A DNA stretch of 64,000 nt from Synechococcus sp. WH 8101 (GTDB taxonomy: Bacteria > Cyanobacteriota > Cyanobacteriia > PCC-6307 > Cyanobiaceae). The stretch covers positions 1,178,001 to 1,242,000 of the forward strand of contig NZ_CP035914.1 of NCBI RefSeq assembly GCF_004209775.1, written 5' to 3'. The translations under genes were made by a program, and so were the position numbers. The notes under the pieces are model-generated. The model was given only the letters and a program-made list of their open reading frames with translations. It had not been told where the DNA came from and did no database searches. The number at the start of each line of letters is the position of its first letter. Positions within the stretch are counted from its first letter, which is position 1. Shown in pieces: positions 7,725-15,301 of this stretch.

Positions 7725-9086
7725 TCAGATCACCACCACCACCGGTGTGACCGGCCTGCTGGCCTGGTAGGCCTTGGCATGGCTTTTGGCGTTGTAAGCG
7801 CAGAGCTCCTCGATGATCGGATAGCCCTCATAGTCCTCGACATGCTGCAGGTCCACCTTGAGGCCAAAGAGTGAATCGGTGGTGACGATATGGATGTTCT
7901 GGGCGGCTTTGGAGGCCAGCTGCAGGGCGTCCTCGCTGTAGGCATTGGCACCGGCCAGTGAGGCATTGCGGCTGACGTAGTCCCCCACCAGGGAGGCATG
8001 GATGTGACCGGCGAGCACGTGGGTGATGCGCACGCCGAGGGCCGCGGATTTCTGGCCGATCATCGACTGCACTTTCTTCTGGTCGTTGCAGTTCACCTGA
8101 TGGCCATGCACGAGCAGAAAGGTTTCGCGGTGCACCGAGAAGATCGCCTCATTGCCCTGCAGGCGATGGAAACGCAGACCGGGATCGCTGCCGCCGAGGA
8201 TCATCTGGAGGATGTAGAAGATCTGGGCGTCGTAGTTGTCGGTCACCGCCAGATCACTCCAGCCCAGTTCGTCCTTGGCCCGTCCCTCATTGCCGGTGAT
8301 GCCAAAGACATCAAGGAAGAAGTCCTGACGCAGATCGCGGATGAAGTGCTCGAGGATGTGGGCCGCCAGGATGGTGGCGCGGGCCCGGTTTGTGGCCATG
8401 TGCAGCAGTTCATCAAGGCGGCGATCGGAATTGAGGAAATCACCACCGCAGCAGATCACCACCCGTTCCACCCCGAAGGCCTGGCCCTGCAGCCGCACCA
8501 TGCCGGCGAGTTTCTCCAGCCTTCTGGCTGCCACCTCGAAGTCGTAGCGGTTGTCGGGCTGATCGATCAGCTCGTTGAAATGCAGATCACTGAGGTGCAC
8601 CACGATGGCGGCAGCCTCCGGGTTGAGCTTGCCGGTGCGCACGCGGTAATCGGGCAGGTAGTCCTGCAGCAGCGCCAGCTGCTCCACCAGGGCCTGGCCA
8701 TAGGCCTCAAGGGCGTTCTCAATGCGGGCGTGCTGGCGGAAAGCTTTGGTTTCGATCCGGTTCCTGTCGCACTGGGCCTGCTTCTGTTTGGCGAGGCGCA
8801 CATTGGTGCAGAGGAGCTCCTGATCGGCGGCGCGGCGTTTCTCCTCGCTGCTCCAGCCCTCAAGGGGAGCTGACCTCTGCAGGGGCGGCCGGGGCAGGGG
8901 AGCGGCGCCGTAGTGCCTGCGGTAAGCCGCCAGGGTGTTTTTCAGAGCCGAGGCCATGGATTTGTAGCCCTGGCGGACGTTGGGGTGGTGCGCGATGAGC
9001 TCGCTGACTGCAGCGGTTTTGCTGGGATGGCGCCCGGACTGGATCAGGGCATGCAGATGCTCCAGGTGTTGGGCAGAAGCGGTCAT
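7725..9086 (-). CDS. calcineurin-like metallophosphoesterase
   Basis: The protein has 453 residues from the ATG at 9086 (MTASAQHLEHLHALI). The C-terminal two thirds carry the metallophosphoesterase motifs in order: VVHLSDLHF (D.H), CCGGDFLN (GD), GITGNEG (where GNH is usual), LLVHGHQ and LAGHIHASL. These build a two-metal site for phosphoester hydrolysis. The N-terminal 150 residues are helical, suggesting a DNA- or protein-binding part. In phages such proteins are often DNA-processing or end-repair phosphoesterases; the substrate here is unknown. GNE in place of GNH is noteworthy. It is probably driven from the element at 9187-9207. An ATG at 9182 would add 32 poor-quality residues and leave only five bases after the element. 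Confidence 0.8.
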   Translation of the reverse strand: MTASAQHLEHLHALIQSGRHPSKTAAVSELIAHHPNVRQGYKSMASALKNTLAAYRRHYGAAPLPRPPLQRSAPLEGWSSEEKRRAADQELLCTNVRLAKQKQAQCDRNRIETKAFRQHARIENALEAYGQALVEQLALLQDYLPDYRVRTGKLNPEAAAIVVHLSDLHFNELIDQPDNRYDFEVAARRLEKLAGMVRLQGQAFGVERVVICCGGDFLNSDRRLDELLHMATNRARATILAAHILEHFIRDLRQDFFLDVFGITGNEGRAKDELGWSDLAVTDNYDAQIFYILQMILGGSDPGLRFHRLQGNEAIFSVHRETFLLVHGHQVNCNDQKKVQSMIGQKSAALGVRITHVLAGHIHASLVGDYVSRNASLAGANAYSEDALQLASKAAQNIHIVTTDSLFGLKVDLQHVEDYEGYPIIEELCAYNAKSHAKAYQASRPVTPVVVVI

Positions 9087-9186
9087 CGGCAGGGAAGGGA
9101 AAGGGCGGAAGTGACGAGGGGGGGACGAGGTGGTGATGCGGGGGAAGGCCGCGAGCTTTTGACCTGAGGCCTGACGCATCACGAGA

Positions 9187-9207
9187 CAAGGTATGGAGTG
9201 CTGTTCG
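9187..9207 (-). promoter_or_regulatory. module element copy 3 (CGAAC-N7-CATACCTTG)
   Basis: This minus-strand copy has CATACCTTG instead of CATACGTTG. It is directly upstream of the metallophosphoesterase frame, and its CGAAC half belongs to a perfect palindrome at 9202-9217. Confidence 0.6.
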
Positions 9208-9217
9208 TTATCGAACA
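9202..9217. promoter_or_regulatory. 16-bp palindrome TGTTCG-N4-CGAACA
   Basis: TGTTCG and CGAACA flank four bases (TTAT on the plus strand). A palindrome with the same arms occurs at 9839-9854, and a related one with five-base arms at 11473-11486. This symmetry is typical of an operator for a dimeric regulator. It overlaps module element copy 3. Confidence 0.55.
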
Positions 9218-9798
9218 GGAGTTGGTGGGCTGGCCTCTGATGGCTGCTCTGGCCGGGTGTGTTGCTGCAGCTGTTGCTGTTGCCGGTGCCAGCAGCGCTC
9301 CACCGCCCGCTCCAGGGGGCTGAGGCGATCGTCCTCCTGGGCCTCCAGGGGGGAACCGGCAGCGTCCAGGCCGGGCTTGAGTTCCAGCACCGCCAGACTG
9401 CAGGCCTGACGGATGTCGAGCCATTCCGCCAGGGCGATGCCGAGCGTTTGGGCCACCTGTTGATCGCTGGCGCCCCGCTCGCTGTGGCGCCGGCCCCTGA
9501 CCCAGAGCTCGCGCATGCGGTGGGTCAGCCGCAGCAGAAAGGAGGTGTCGCGCACGTGGTGCAGCAACTCTCCTTTGATTGCCGGCACCGCATAACTGGA
9601 GAAACGCCAACCGCGTGTGGGGTCAAAGCGCCGGCAGGCCTTGAGCAGACCGAGGAAGGCTGCCGATTCCAGATCGTCGTACTCCATCCGGGTGCGGCGC
9701 TGAAATCGCCAGGCCTCACGGCGGGCCAGGTTCAGATGGCGGCAGGCCTGATCGGCCTGGGTCTTGCTGAGCTGGAAGCCGAGCGGCCGGACGGACAT
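9208..9798 (-). CDS. sigma-70-like protein lacking region 4
   Basis: The protein has 196 residues from the ATG at 9798. It contains a sigma region 2 pattern: YDDLESAAFLGLLKACRRFD, then RGWRFSSYAVPAIKGELLHHV. A region 3-like part follows (LRLTHRMRELW, DQQVAQTLG), and the C-terminus is Gln/Pro-rich. No region 4 helix-turn-helix is seen, so recognition of a -35 box is not expected. The upstream extension to 9879 is rejected because an element and a palindrome lie inside it. A sigma factor of this shape could read the repeated element before the module genes, which is inference. Confidence 0.75.
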   Translation of the reverse strand: MSVRPLGFQLSKTQADQACRHLNLARREAWRFQRRTRMEYDDLESAAFLGLLKACRRFDPTRGWRFSSYAVPAIKGELLHHVRDTSFLLRLTHRMRELWVRGRRHSERGASDQQVAQTLGIALAEWLDIRQACSLAVLELKPGLDAAGSPLEAQEDDRLSPLERAVERCWHRQQQQLQQHTRPEQPSEASPPTPVR

Positions 9799-9823
9799 GG
9801 GCAGAAAGGAGCGGGGAGTACCA

Positions 9824-9844
9824 CAACGTATGAGCGTCTGTTCG
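9824..9844 (-). promoter_or_regulatory. module element copy 4 (CGAAC-N7-CATACGTTG)
   Basis: This minus-strand copy ends 25 bases before the start codon of the truncated sigma-like gene. Its CGAAC is the right arm of the palindrome at 9839-9854. If functional, the sigma-like gene may control itself. Confidence 0.65.
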
Positions 9845-9854
9845 CAATCGAACA
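9839..9854. promoter_or_regulatory. 16-bp palindrome TGTTCG-N4-CGAACA
   Basis: The arms are identical to those at 9202-9217, with a different four-base centre (CAAT). It overlaps module element copy 4 upstream of the sigma-like gene and is a likely operator. Confidence 0.55.
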
Positions 9855-9909
9855 GGAATAGCGTTCCTGGGTGTGCCATGGCGCCGGTGGTGCGTTTTTC
9901 GCTGTCGCC

Positions 9910-10856
9910 TCAGGCCTGGGAGTGCCACTGGGCCCAGGCGGGCAGCTGCAGGGTCTGGATCTGGGCTGGATAAGCGGGCCACGCGCCGCTGGCCTGAGCA
10001 GCGCAGAAGCGATCGATCGCCAGGGCCCGTTTTTTGTCGCCGTTGGTGAGCATCGCCTCACTGACGCGGTAGAGGCCGATGGCGTGGGGCGGCTGCTTCT
10101 CGATCGCCACAAGCACCACATCCACCGCAAAGGCCGGGAAGGCCTGGGTGGCCAGATGGCGATACCAGCTGGCCTGCAGATCGAGGTGCAGATTGGCGGC
10201 CATGCGGGCGATCTCCTCCGGCGCTGCACTCGTGGTGGTTTTCAGATCGAGGATCGTCAGCTGCTGCTGCTTTTGATCGATCAGCACGCGATCCAGGCGC
10301 CCCTTGAGCTGCAGACCACCTGCGCTTGTGCTGTGGATCACCAGCTCGTTGTGGCGCCGGTACTGGGGCTGCTCGGGGTTGAACCAGGTGCCGGTGAGGG
10401 GATGGCCCAGCAGGCAGGCGGCCATGGCCTCAATGCGCACCAGCTCCTCACGATCGAGGCCGATGCGGGGATCCACTGGGCGACCCTGCGGCCAAAGGCA
10501 GGCCTCCAGTTCAGCCTTGCGCCACTGCTCACCTGTAGGCCGCGGGCAGTAGCGAGGGCCTTGAGCTCGCTGAGGTTTAGGTTCACCTCCAGGTCCTGTC
10601 TGTCTGCATAGCGACTGCAGAAGTCAGCGGGTTCGAGAATGCGGCAGTGGAAGGCCTGGCCAAAGAGCATCGCCCTGGTGGGCTGCAGCGGTTCGGCATC
10701 GGGGCCATAGCGGGCCTGCCAATGGGCGGCTGAACGCAGCAGTTCCCTGGCTTCTGATTGGCTGAGGCCGGGGGCGTTGCGGTAGTCGGCGTCGCTCTGC
10801 TGGTAGGTGATCAGGGCAGAAGTGCCTGGTGCGGCGGTTGCCTGTGGTGATGGCAT
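9910..10856 (-). pseudogene. PD-(D/E)XK exonuclease, frameshifted
   Basis: Two overlapping frames form one protein. The first (from 10856) starts MPSPQATAAPGTSALITYQQ and has SQSEARELLRSAAHW and FGQAFHCRILEP, as in RecE/RecB-type phage exonucleases. The second continues with EQWRKAELEACLWPQGRPVD, then LKGRLDRVL and LTILDLKTT (the D...D-x-K nuclease core) and DLQASWYRHLA. The best join is near 10535, where a one-base change shifts the frame. Such enzymes resect double-stranded ends for recombination. It could be a true mutation, a sequence error or, less likely, programmed frameshifting. Confidence 0.7.
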
Positions 10857-10869
10857 GGCGGAGACCCCC

Positions 10870-11466
10870 TCAGGCGGCAGCGTTGCTGCTGCTGTTGCTG
10901 CCGGTGCGTTGATGGAGGATCAGCTGATCAACGATCGCTGCGGTGACCTGCTCAGCGCCCTGGCCTGCATCGCCCCAGGCTGTTGCATCGGCATAGAGAG
11001 CATCCACGTCGGCGATCAGCAGCGGTGTGGTTTCTGCCGGCGAGGCGATGCCGAGCAGGGTTTCCTGCACCTGCAGCAGCGCCGCATCGCAGGGCAGGGG
11101 GTCAAGCAGTTCATCCACCAGGGCGATCACGGGCTCGACAGTGCCCGCTGCGGTGCCCGTGCTGTTGTTGGTGCCACTGCGGCGGTGCGCCCGCCGAAAC
11201 GGTGTGGCGGCGTTGAGCAGGGCGACGTGGCTGATCTCACCGCGCTCGCGGTTGAGGAAAAGCAACTGATCGATCGTCCGATGCTCGGGGTTGACGTTGA
11301 GTGCCCCCCAGGCCTGGGTGCGTTGCAGACGCTCGATGCCGGCGTCATCAGTGCTGATCAAGAGGGCCGCAGTAGCGATGTCGGGGCAATCGGTGAGCCA
11401 ATCGGCGTCTGCGGGGAGGGAGGTGCTGGCCTGACGAGCGGCCTGGGGGGAACGGGTGCTGGTCAT
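10870..11466 (-). CDS. unknown phage/plasmid-type protein
   Basis: The product has 198 residues, beginning MTSTRSPQAARQASTSLPAD. The middle (LQRTQAWGALNVNPEHRTID) is well formed, and the C-terminal end is Asn/Ser-rich. It lies 13 bases upstream of the exonuclease gene on the same strand, and in phage modules the partner of such an exonuclease is often a single-strand annealing protein; this one is not recognisable as RecT, so that role is only positional. Element copy 5 lies 29 bases before its start. Confidence 0.6.
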   Translation of the reverse strand: MTSTRSPQAARQASTSLPADADWLTDCPDIATAALLISTDDAGIERLQRTQAWGALNVNPEHRTIDQLLFLNRERGEISHVALLNAATPFRRAHRRSGTNNSTGTAAGTVEPVIALVDELLDPLPCDAALLQVQETLLGIASPAETTPLLIADVDALYADATAWGDAGQGAEQVTAAIVDQLILHQRTGSNSSSNAAA

Positions 11467-11472
11467 GTGCTG

Positions 11473-11486
11473 GTTCGAAACCGAAC
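11473..11486. promoter_or_regulatory. inverted repeat GTTCG-N4-CGAAC
   Basis: GTTCG and CGAAC flank AAAC. This is the same half-site type as the two 16-bp palindromes, but here it sits between the start codon (11466) and element copy 5 rather than overlapping it. Confidence 0.45.
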
Positions 11487-11495
11487 AACTGCCAG

Positions 11496-11516
11496 CAACG
11501 TATGGGGCTGCGTTCG
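11496..11516 (-). promoter_or_regulatory. module element copy 5 (CGAAC-N7-CATACGTTG)
   Basis: This minus-strand copy ends 29 bases before the start of the gene at 10870-11466, which is followed by the exonuclease gene; it probably serves both. Confidence 0.65.
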
Positions 11517-11577
11517 CGGAGGTGGCGGAGGTGAATGAGCGGTGCTAGTACATGTGTACGCATTGAGGGCGGTCCGC

Positions 11578-11871
11578 ATGACGAAGGGAAAGACGCAAGC
11601 GCAGGCGGAAGGGCCCGTGCTGGTGCCGGTGAGCGCTGACTGCGAGGGCTGGCCCTACCTGCCACCCGAACTGCTCCGGCCCAGCCGCAGCCGCCAGGTC
11701 TGCATGACCTGCCACTGGTTTCGCCATCACGCTGGCGCGAGCTGCATCACCCTGCTCTGCTGCCAGTTGCATCAGGGCCTGATCGCCCAGGGTGAACACC
11801 TCAGCCGCCGCTGCCACGGCTGGAGCGAAGCGCAGGCGCTGCGGCAGGGCTGGGCACCGGAGGTGGGGTGA
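11578..11871 (+). CDS. Cys-rich hypothetical protein
   Basis: The protein has 97 residues from the ATG at 11578 ([16 protein letters not shown]). The C-terminal half contains [20 protein letters not shown], then CCQLHQGL and RRCHGW. Six Cys and several His residues suggest a zinc-binding fold. It is divergent from the module genes and ends at the junction where glycosylase-derived sequence begins (about 11.88 kb). No family recognised. Confidence 0.6.
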   Translation: MTKGKTQAQAEGPVLVPVSADCEGWPYLPPELLRPSRSRQVCMTCHWFRHHAGASCITLLCCQLHQGLIAQGEHLSRRCHGWSEAQALRQGWAPEVG

Positions 11872-11879
11872 GGCGACAC

Positions 11880-12191
11880 CACATTCACGCAGTGGTGAAT
11901 GCCATAGCTCACAACCACATAAAAACGCCCTGGCTCACCGAAGAGCGTTCCGTTGCTGGGGGAGCGGCGGCGATGCCCGTGGCAGGCGGGGTCGTCCTGG
12001 GAATACGCCTCCGTTTCCACAATCACGCCCCACAGCAGCTCACCAGAGGATTGGCGTTTCACCAGCAGGCAACCGATCAGGTCGGGGGCGACCAGCTCGG
12101 CAGGGCGGGCGAAAAAAGCTTGGAGGAGCGCTGGGAAGTCTTGGGTGATGGGCTGGGTGGGTATAGGAGTGGCTTGCAGGTCTTGATTCAT
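11880..12191 (-). pseudogene. 3-methyladenine-DNA glycosylase, 3' truncated
   Basis: From the ATG at 12191 the frame reads [20 protein letters not shown], then [37 protein letters not shown]. This is the N-terminal half of the alkyladenine DNA glycosylase (AAG/MPG) family, with the catalytic Glu of VETEAY and the SYGIHHC.NVV segment. Similarity stops after NVV at about 11.88 kb and unrelated sequence follows, so the enzyme's second half is lost. It is divergent from the first Nif11 precursor gene. Confidence 0.75.
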
Positions 12192-12254
12192 CCTGCTGAC
12201 ATCAAGCTGTGGATGACCCAAAATGGAGGCATCACACCCACTCACAGCGCAGCA

Positions 12255-12494
12255 ATGTCAGAAGAGCAACTCAAAGCCTTCATGGAAGCTGCCAAATCCG
12301 ACGCAGGTCTTCAGGAGAAGCTAAAGGCAGCAAAAGATGGTGATGCCGTCGTAACGATTGCCAAGGCTGCAGGTTTTATTATTTCAGCTGAGGAGTTGAA
12401 GAGGGCTCATTCAGAGGTATCAGAAGAGGAGCTTGATGGTGTGGCTGGTGGTGGTTTAGCTATATTAGGTACACCGTATCTGTTGGATTGTTGA
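12255..12494 (+). CDS. Nif11-type RiPP precursor 1
   Basis: The product has 79 residues: a 66-residue Nif11 leader ([20 protein letters not shown] ... [11 protein letters not shown]) and the core [13 protein letters not shown]. The double-Gly end is where the peptidase domain of a PCAT exporter cuts prochlorosin-like precursors. The core has one Thr and one Cys six residues apart, enough for a single methyllanthionine ring, although nothing shows that the peptide is modified. The ATG at 12255 is fixed by the constant MSEEQL start; the longer open frame is chance. Terminator at 12519-12550. Confidence 0.85.
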   Translation: MSEEQLKAFMEAAKSDAGLQEKLKAAKDGDAVVTIAKAAGFIISAEELKRAHSEVSEEELDGVAGGGLAILGTPYLLDC

Positions 12495-12518
12495 CGCATC
12501 CTCTACCCTAATACCCCC

Positions 12519-12550
12519 AAAGCCCCTGCAGTCGCAGGGGCTTTTTATTT
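12519..12550 (+). terminator. terminator of precursor 1
   Basis: An AGCCCCTGC / GCAGGGGCT stem with a four-base loop is followed by TTTTTATTT, 25 bases behind the stop codon. All seven precursor genes have a terminator of this AGCCCCT type. Confidence 0.85.
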
Positions 12551-12589
12551 CTTCAATAACCCGCCAGCGCCCATAAATCAGCCTCCAAT

Positions 12590-12799
12590 ACCTGGCACCA
12601 TTGCACTCAACGCAGCCTAACTACAGCCCCATCAAGGCACTCAGTGCATCACAACAAAAACTCAAGGCACACCAAAACCATCCTCAATACTTCTCTCCTA
12701 TTTTCTACCCTTATTCCTTCAACACATTCACCAAATACTTCGCTCCCTATCGCCATCACGGATGCCATTGGCTCGTCTAAATCTCACCGCAATCTGATG
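12590..12799. repeat. long intergenic repeat, copy A
   Basis: About 210 bases behind the terminator of precursor 1 are strongly similar to 13984-14195. Shared landmarks include CCTGGCACCATTGCACTCA, GGCACACCAAAACCATC, CTACCCTTATTCC and TGGCTCG. No convincing gene lies in either copy. It marks a segmental duplication within the array. Confidence 0.75.
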
Positions 12800-12947
12800 C
12801 CACTCGTCAGGGATTTGATTGAGGCGACAATCAAATGCAAAAGGCAGTTGCTGCTGCCCTGACGAGACACGCCTTCTCTTGCTTCTATGAGCACCTCTTG
12901 CCTCCACCAATCGCTTCAGCATCCTTGAGCTCCAAAGCAAGCTGCCG

Positions 12948-13072
12948 ACCACTTGGCGCTTCACCAGCAGGCAGCCGATCAGGGCGGGGGCGACCGCCTG
13001 GGCGGGGCGAAAGAAGAAGGATTGGGGGAGGGCTGAGAAATCTTGGATGGGCGTGGTGGCTATGGGAGTGGC
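12948..13072 (-). pseudogene. second 3-methyladenine-DNA glycosylase fragment
   Basis: The minus-strand translation [20 protein letters not shown], then IGCLLVKRQ and GSLLW, repeats residues of the truncated glycosylase at 11880-12191, but the following VETEAY region is gone. It stands divergent from precursor 2 just as the first fragment stands divergent from precursor 1, so the duplicated unit was glycosylase 5' end plus intergenic region plus precursor gene. Confidence 0.7.
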
Positions 13073-13119
13073 TGATGCGTAGGTCTCAACATCCAGCTGA
13101 CGGCAGCCATGGAATGGAC

Positions 13120-13125
13120 GATAAT
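13120..13125 (+). promoter_or_regulatory. -10 box of precursor 2
   Basis: GATAAT lies 32 bases before the start codon of precursor 2, a normal place for a sigma-70 -10 hexamer. No clear -35 box can be assigned. Confidence 0.45.
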
Positions 13126-13157
13126 GGGGGCTCACCACACCTCGCCCACTCAAAGCG

Positions 13158-13397
13158 ATGTCAGAAGAGCAACTCAAAGCCTTCCTGGAAGCCGTCAAGG
13201 CTGATGCAGGGCTTCAGGAGAAGCTGAAGGCGGCAGGCGATGCGGATGCGGTGGTGGCGATTGCCAAGGCTGCAGGCTTTGTGATTTCTGCTGAGGAGCT
13301 GAAGAAATCTCAGGCAGAGATTTCTGAAGAGGAGCTGGAAGGCGTGGCTGGTGGGACTGCAGTGTGTACTTTTGGTTGTGTAACTACTAATAGGTGA
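13158..13397 (+). CDS. Nif11-type RiPP precursor 2
   Basis: The product has 79 residues: a 66-residue leader ending [11 protein letters not shown], and the core [13 protein letters not shown]. The core has two Cys and four Thr, so two methyllanthionine rings are possible if a LanM-type enzyme acts in trans; a disulfide is an alternative. The leader is nearly identical to those of its neighbours while the core shares nothing with them, the signature of prochlorosin-like families. Glycosylase debris lies upstream, a -10 box at 13120 and a terminator at 13430-13462. Confidence 0.9.
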   Translation: MSEEQLKAFLEAVKADAGLQEKLKAAGDADAVVAIAKAAGFVISAEELKKSQAEISEEELEGVAGGTAVCTFGCVTTNR

Positions 13398-13429
13398 AGA
13401 GGACATTATAAATAAGAAAAATCTTGCTT

Positions 13430-13462
13430 AAGCTCCTGTCTGCGTAGGAGCTTTTTATTTTT
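13430..13462 (+). terminator. terminator of precursor 2
   Basis: An AGCTCCT / AGGAGCT stem is followed by TTTTTATTTTTT. The stem bases differ from the AGCCCCT form of the other copies by a compensated change (C-G to T-A), so pairing is kept. Confidence 0.8.
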
Positions 13463-13588
13463 TCAACTGCCCACGAAGACCCCTCATTCAGCCTCCAATA
13501 CCTGGCACAATTTCCGTCAATCAAGCAACAGTATTACGTCAGCAATGGCGGAGTTCTTTATTGAACAGATAAATGCTGTCCGTTTTGC

Positions 13589-13594
13589 TATGAT
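13589..13594 (+). promoter_or_regulatory. -10 box of precursor 3
   Basis: TATGAT preceded by TTTGC (extended -10-like) lies 23 bases before the start codon of precursor 3. Confidence 0.5.
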
Positions 13595-13617
13595 GTGACT
13601 GTTGAAGCTCAAACCCA

Positions 13618-13860
13618 ATGTCAGAAGAGCAACTCAATGCGTTTCTGGAAGCAGTTAAGTCTGATGCAGGTCTTAAGGAGAAGATGAAGGCGGCTTCCGA
13701 TCCGGATGCTGTAGTGGAGATTGCCAAGGCTGCGGGCTATGCCATTTCTGTTGATGAGTTGAAAAAATCTCAGGCAGAGATTTCGGACGAGGAGCTGGAA
13801 GGCGTGGCTGGGGGAACCGGCACTGGTGTGACGGGGGGCGGCTGTGGTGGGGTTTTTTAG
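13618..13860 (+). CDS. Nif11-type RiPP precursor 3
   Basis: The product has 80 residues: leader MSEEQLNAFLEAVKSDAGLK ... [11 protein letters not shown], and the Gly/Thr-rich core TGTGVTGGGCGGVF with a single Cys and three Thr before it. One ring is possible. The leader is the most diverged of the seven (KEKMKAASDPDAVVEI, SVDEL). Its upstream region (13491-13562) is duplicated before precursor 5. Terminator at 13901-13930. Confidence 0.9.
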   Translation: MSEEQLNAFLEAVKSDAGLKEKMKAASDPDAVVEIAKAAGYAISVDELKKSQAEISDEELEGVAGGTGTGVTGGGCGGVF

Positions 13861-13900
13861 AAAATATCATAGAAAGAAATATCCTGCTACCTAATCCAGT

Positions 13901-13930
13901 CAAGCCCCTGTCTCCACAGGGGCTTTTTAT
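13901..13930 (+). terminator. terminator of precursor 3, with duplicated 3' arm
   Basis: An AAGCCCCTGT / ACAGGGGCTT stem is followed by TTTTATT. Directly behind it comes a second GGGGGCTTTTTATTTT, a partial copy of the terminator's 3' arm and T-run, a trace of slippage or duplication. Confidence 0.85.
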
Positions 13931-13983
13931 TCGGGGGCTTTTTATTTTCTTCATCCACCCTCAACCAGCACCAAACGGCTTCC

Positions 13984-14195
13984 GATGCCTGGCACCATTG
14001 CACTCAGCGCAGCCTGACTACAGACCTAATGAGGCACTGAGCACCAAATCGAAAAATCCAGGGCACACCAAAACCATCTTCAATATTTCTCTCCCTACTT
14101 CTACCCTTATTCCCTCAAAACATTCACCAACAACTTCGCTCTCCATCGCCATCTCTGATTCCGTTGGCTCGCCGAAATCTCACCGCCACCTGATG
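13984..14195. repeat. long intergenic repeat, copy B
   Basis: This is the partner of 12590-12799, strongly similar over about 210 bases and preceding precursor 4. Neither strand holds a convincing open frame. Confidence 0.75.
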
Positions 14196-14343
14196 TAGAC
14201 GCCTACTTAGAGCAGAGGCAGAAGTACATGGGCAGTCGTGGTGGTTCTGAACGTGGTTACTGAGTCATTCTCAACACATCCTGCTGACACCAGGCTGTGA
14301 ATGGGCGACACTGGAAGTCATCACACCTCACCGCGTCAACCCA

Positions 14344-14571
14344 ATGTCAGAAGAGCAACTCAAAGCCTTCCTGGAAGCCGTCAAGGCTGATGCAGGGCTT
14401 CAGGAGAAGCTGAATGCAGCAAAAGATGCTGATGTCGTAGTAGCGATTGCCAAGGCTGCAGGCTTTGTGATTTCTGCTGAGGAGCTGAAGAAAGCTCAGG
14501 TGGCAGAGATTTCCGAAGAAGAGCTTGAAGGCGTGGCTGGTGGTGGCTGGCGTGACTTGGAACTCCTGTGA
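14344..14571 (+). CDS. Nif11-type RiPP precursor 4 (short core)
   Basis: The product has 75 residues. The leader has one extra residue ([19 protein letters not shown]) and the core is only GWRDLELL. With no Cys, Ser or Thr this core cannot form a lanthionine or a disulfide. It may be a decayed copy, end early through a frameshift, or be exported unmodified. The upstream region (CATCCTGCTGACACCAGGCT) matches that of precursor 1. Terminator at 14663-14694. Confidence 0.85.
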   Translation: MSEEQLKAFLEAVKADAGLQEKLNAAKDADVVVAIAKAAGFVISAEELKKAQVAEISEEELEGVAGGGWRDLELL

Positions 14572-14662
14572 GTTTTGCTTTGTGCCTGTGGAAGTATGAA
14601 ATTAGAATAAATTGTATATATATCTAATAGATACTGCTGCAACCCTTTCAGCCTAATCCTAA

Positions 14663-14694
14663 AAAGCCCCTGCGACTGCAGGGGCTTTTTATTT
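14663..14694 (+). terminator. terminator of precursor 4
   Basis: An AAGCCCCTGC / GCAGGGGCTT stem with a four-base loop and TTTTTATTT, about 95 bases behind the stop codon. Confidence 0.85.
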
Positions 14695-14854
14695 CTTCAG
14701 CCACCCTCAACCAGCCCCAAACGGCTTCCGATACCTGGCACAATTTTTTCGTCAATTAAGCAACAGTAGTGCGTCAGCAATGGCGGGGTTTTTTGTTGCC
14801 TGCTGCCAACGTCGTCAACGGTTGCTAAAAACGGGCTGTAGCTCCACACGTTCC

Positions 14855-15139
14855 ATGTCAGAAGAGCAACTCAAAGCCTTCCTAGAAGCCGTCAAGGCGG
14901 ATGCTGGTCTTCAGGAGAAGTTGATGGAGGCAGCTGATGCCGATGCTGTGGTGGAGATTGCTAAGGCTGTAGGCTTTGTGATTTCAGCTGAGGAGTTGAA
15001 GAAGGCTCAGGCAGAACTTTCGGAAGGGGAGCTGGAAGGCGTGGCTGGGGGTGTAGGGCCTTGGGGAACCCAAGCTGTTTGTGGTTTTTATGCTAACGGT
15101 ATTCTTGTTGGCGATGTGACTCCTAAACCCAAAACGTAA
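14855..15139 (+). CDS. Nif11-type RiPP precursor 5 (long core)
   Basis: The product has 94 residues: a 66-residue leader (variants [24 protein letters not shown]) and a 28-residue core, the longest of the array. The core starts VGPWGTQAVCGFYANG and ends DVTPKPKT. One Cys with a Thr four residues before it allows one ring; the Pro/Lys tail looks linear. The ATG at 14855 is set by the constant MSEEQL start. The 65 bases around 14733-14797 repeat the upstream region of precursor 3. Terminator at 15154-15183. Confidence 0.9.
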   Translation: MSEEQLKAFLEAVKADAGLQEKLMEAADADAVVEIAKAVGFVISAEELKKAQAELSEGELEGVAGGVGPWGTQAVCGFYANGILVGDVTPKPKT

Positions 15140-15153
15140 TCCCTAATCCCGTC

Positions 15154-15183
15154 AAGCCCCTGTCGCTACAAGGGGTTTTTATT
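15154..15183 (+). terminator. terminator of precursor 5
   Basis: An AGCCCCT / AGGGGTT stem (one G-T pair) is followed by TTTTTATTT, 15 bases behind the stop codon. Confidence 0.8.
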
Positions 15184-15266
15184 TCTTCAATATCCAACCA
15201 AGACCCTTCATTTAGTCGCCAATTTCTGGCGCCTTCGTCATCAACGCTTCCTGAAGACAGATAAGC

Positions 15267-15272
15267 TATAAT
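15267..15272 (+). promoter_or_regulatory. -10 box of precursor 6
   Basis: A consensus TATAAT inside AGATAAGCTATAATGG, 29 bases before the start codon. The same AGATA-GCTATA-T-GG context precedes precursor 7. Confidence 0.65.
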
Positions 15273-15301
15273 GGAATTTGACACCTCGCCCTCTCAAAGC
15301 C

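Noticed and set aside
7998-8873. Long plus-strand frame opposite the metallophosphoesterase
   Set aside because: It is the antisense shadow of a gene with clear catalytic motifs.
12644-12862. Ser/Thr-rich plus-strand frame between precursors 1 and 2
   Set aside because: It lies in a duplicated intergenic repeat whose other copy has no matching open frame.
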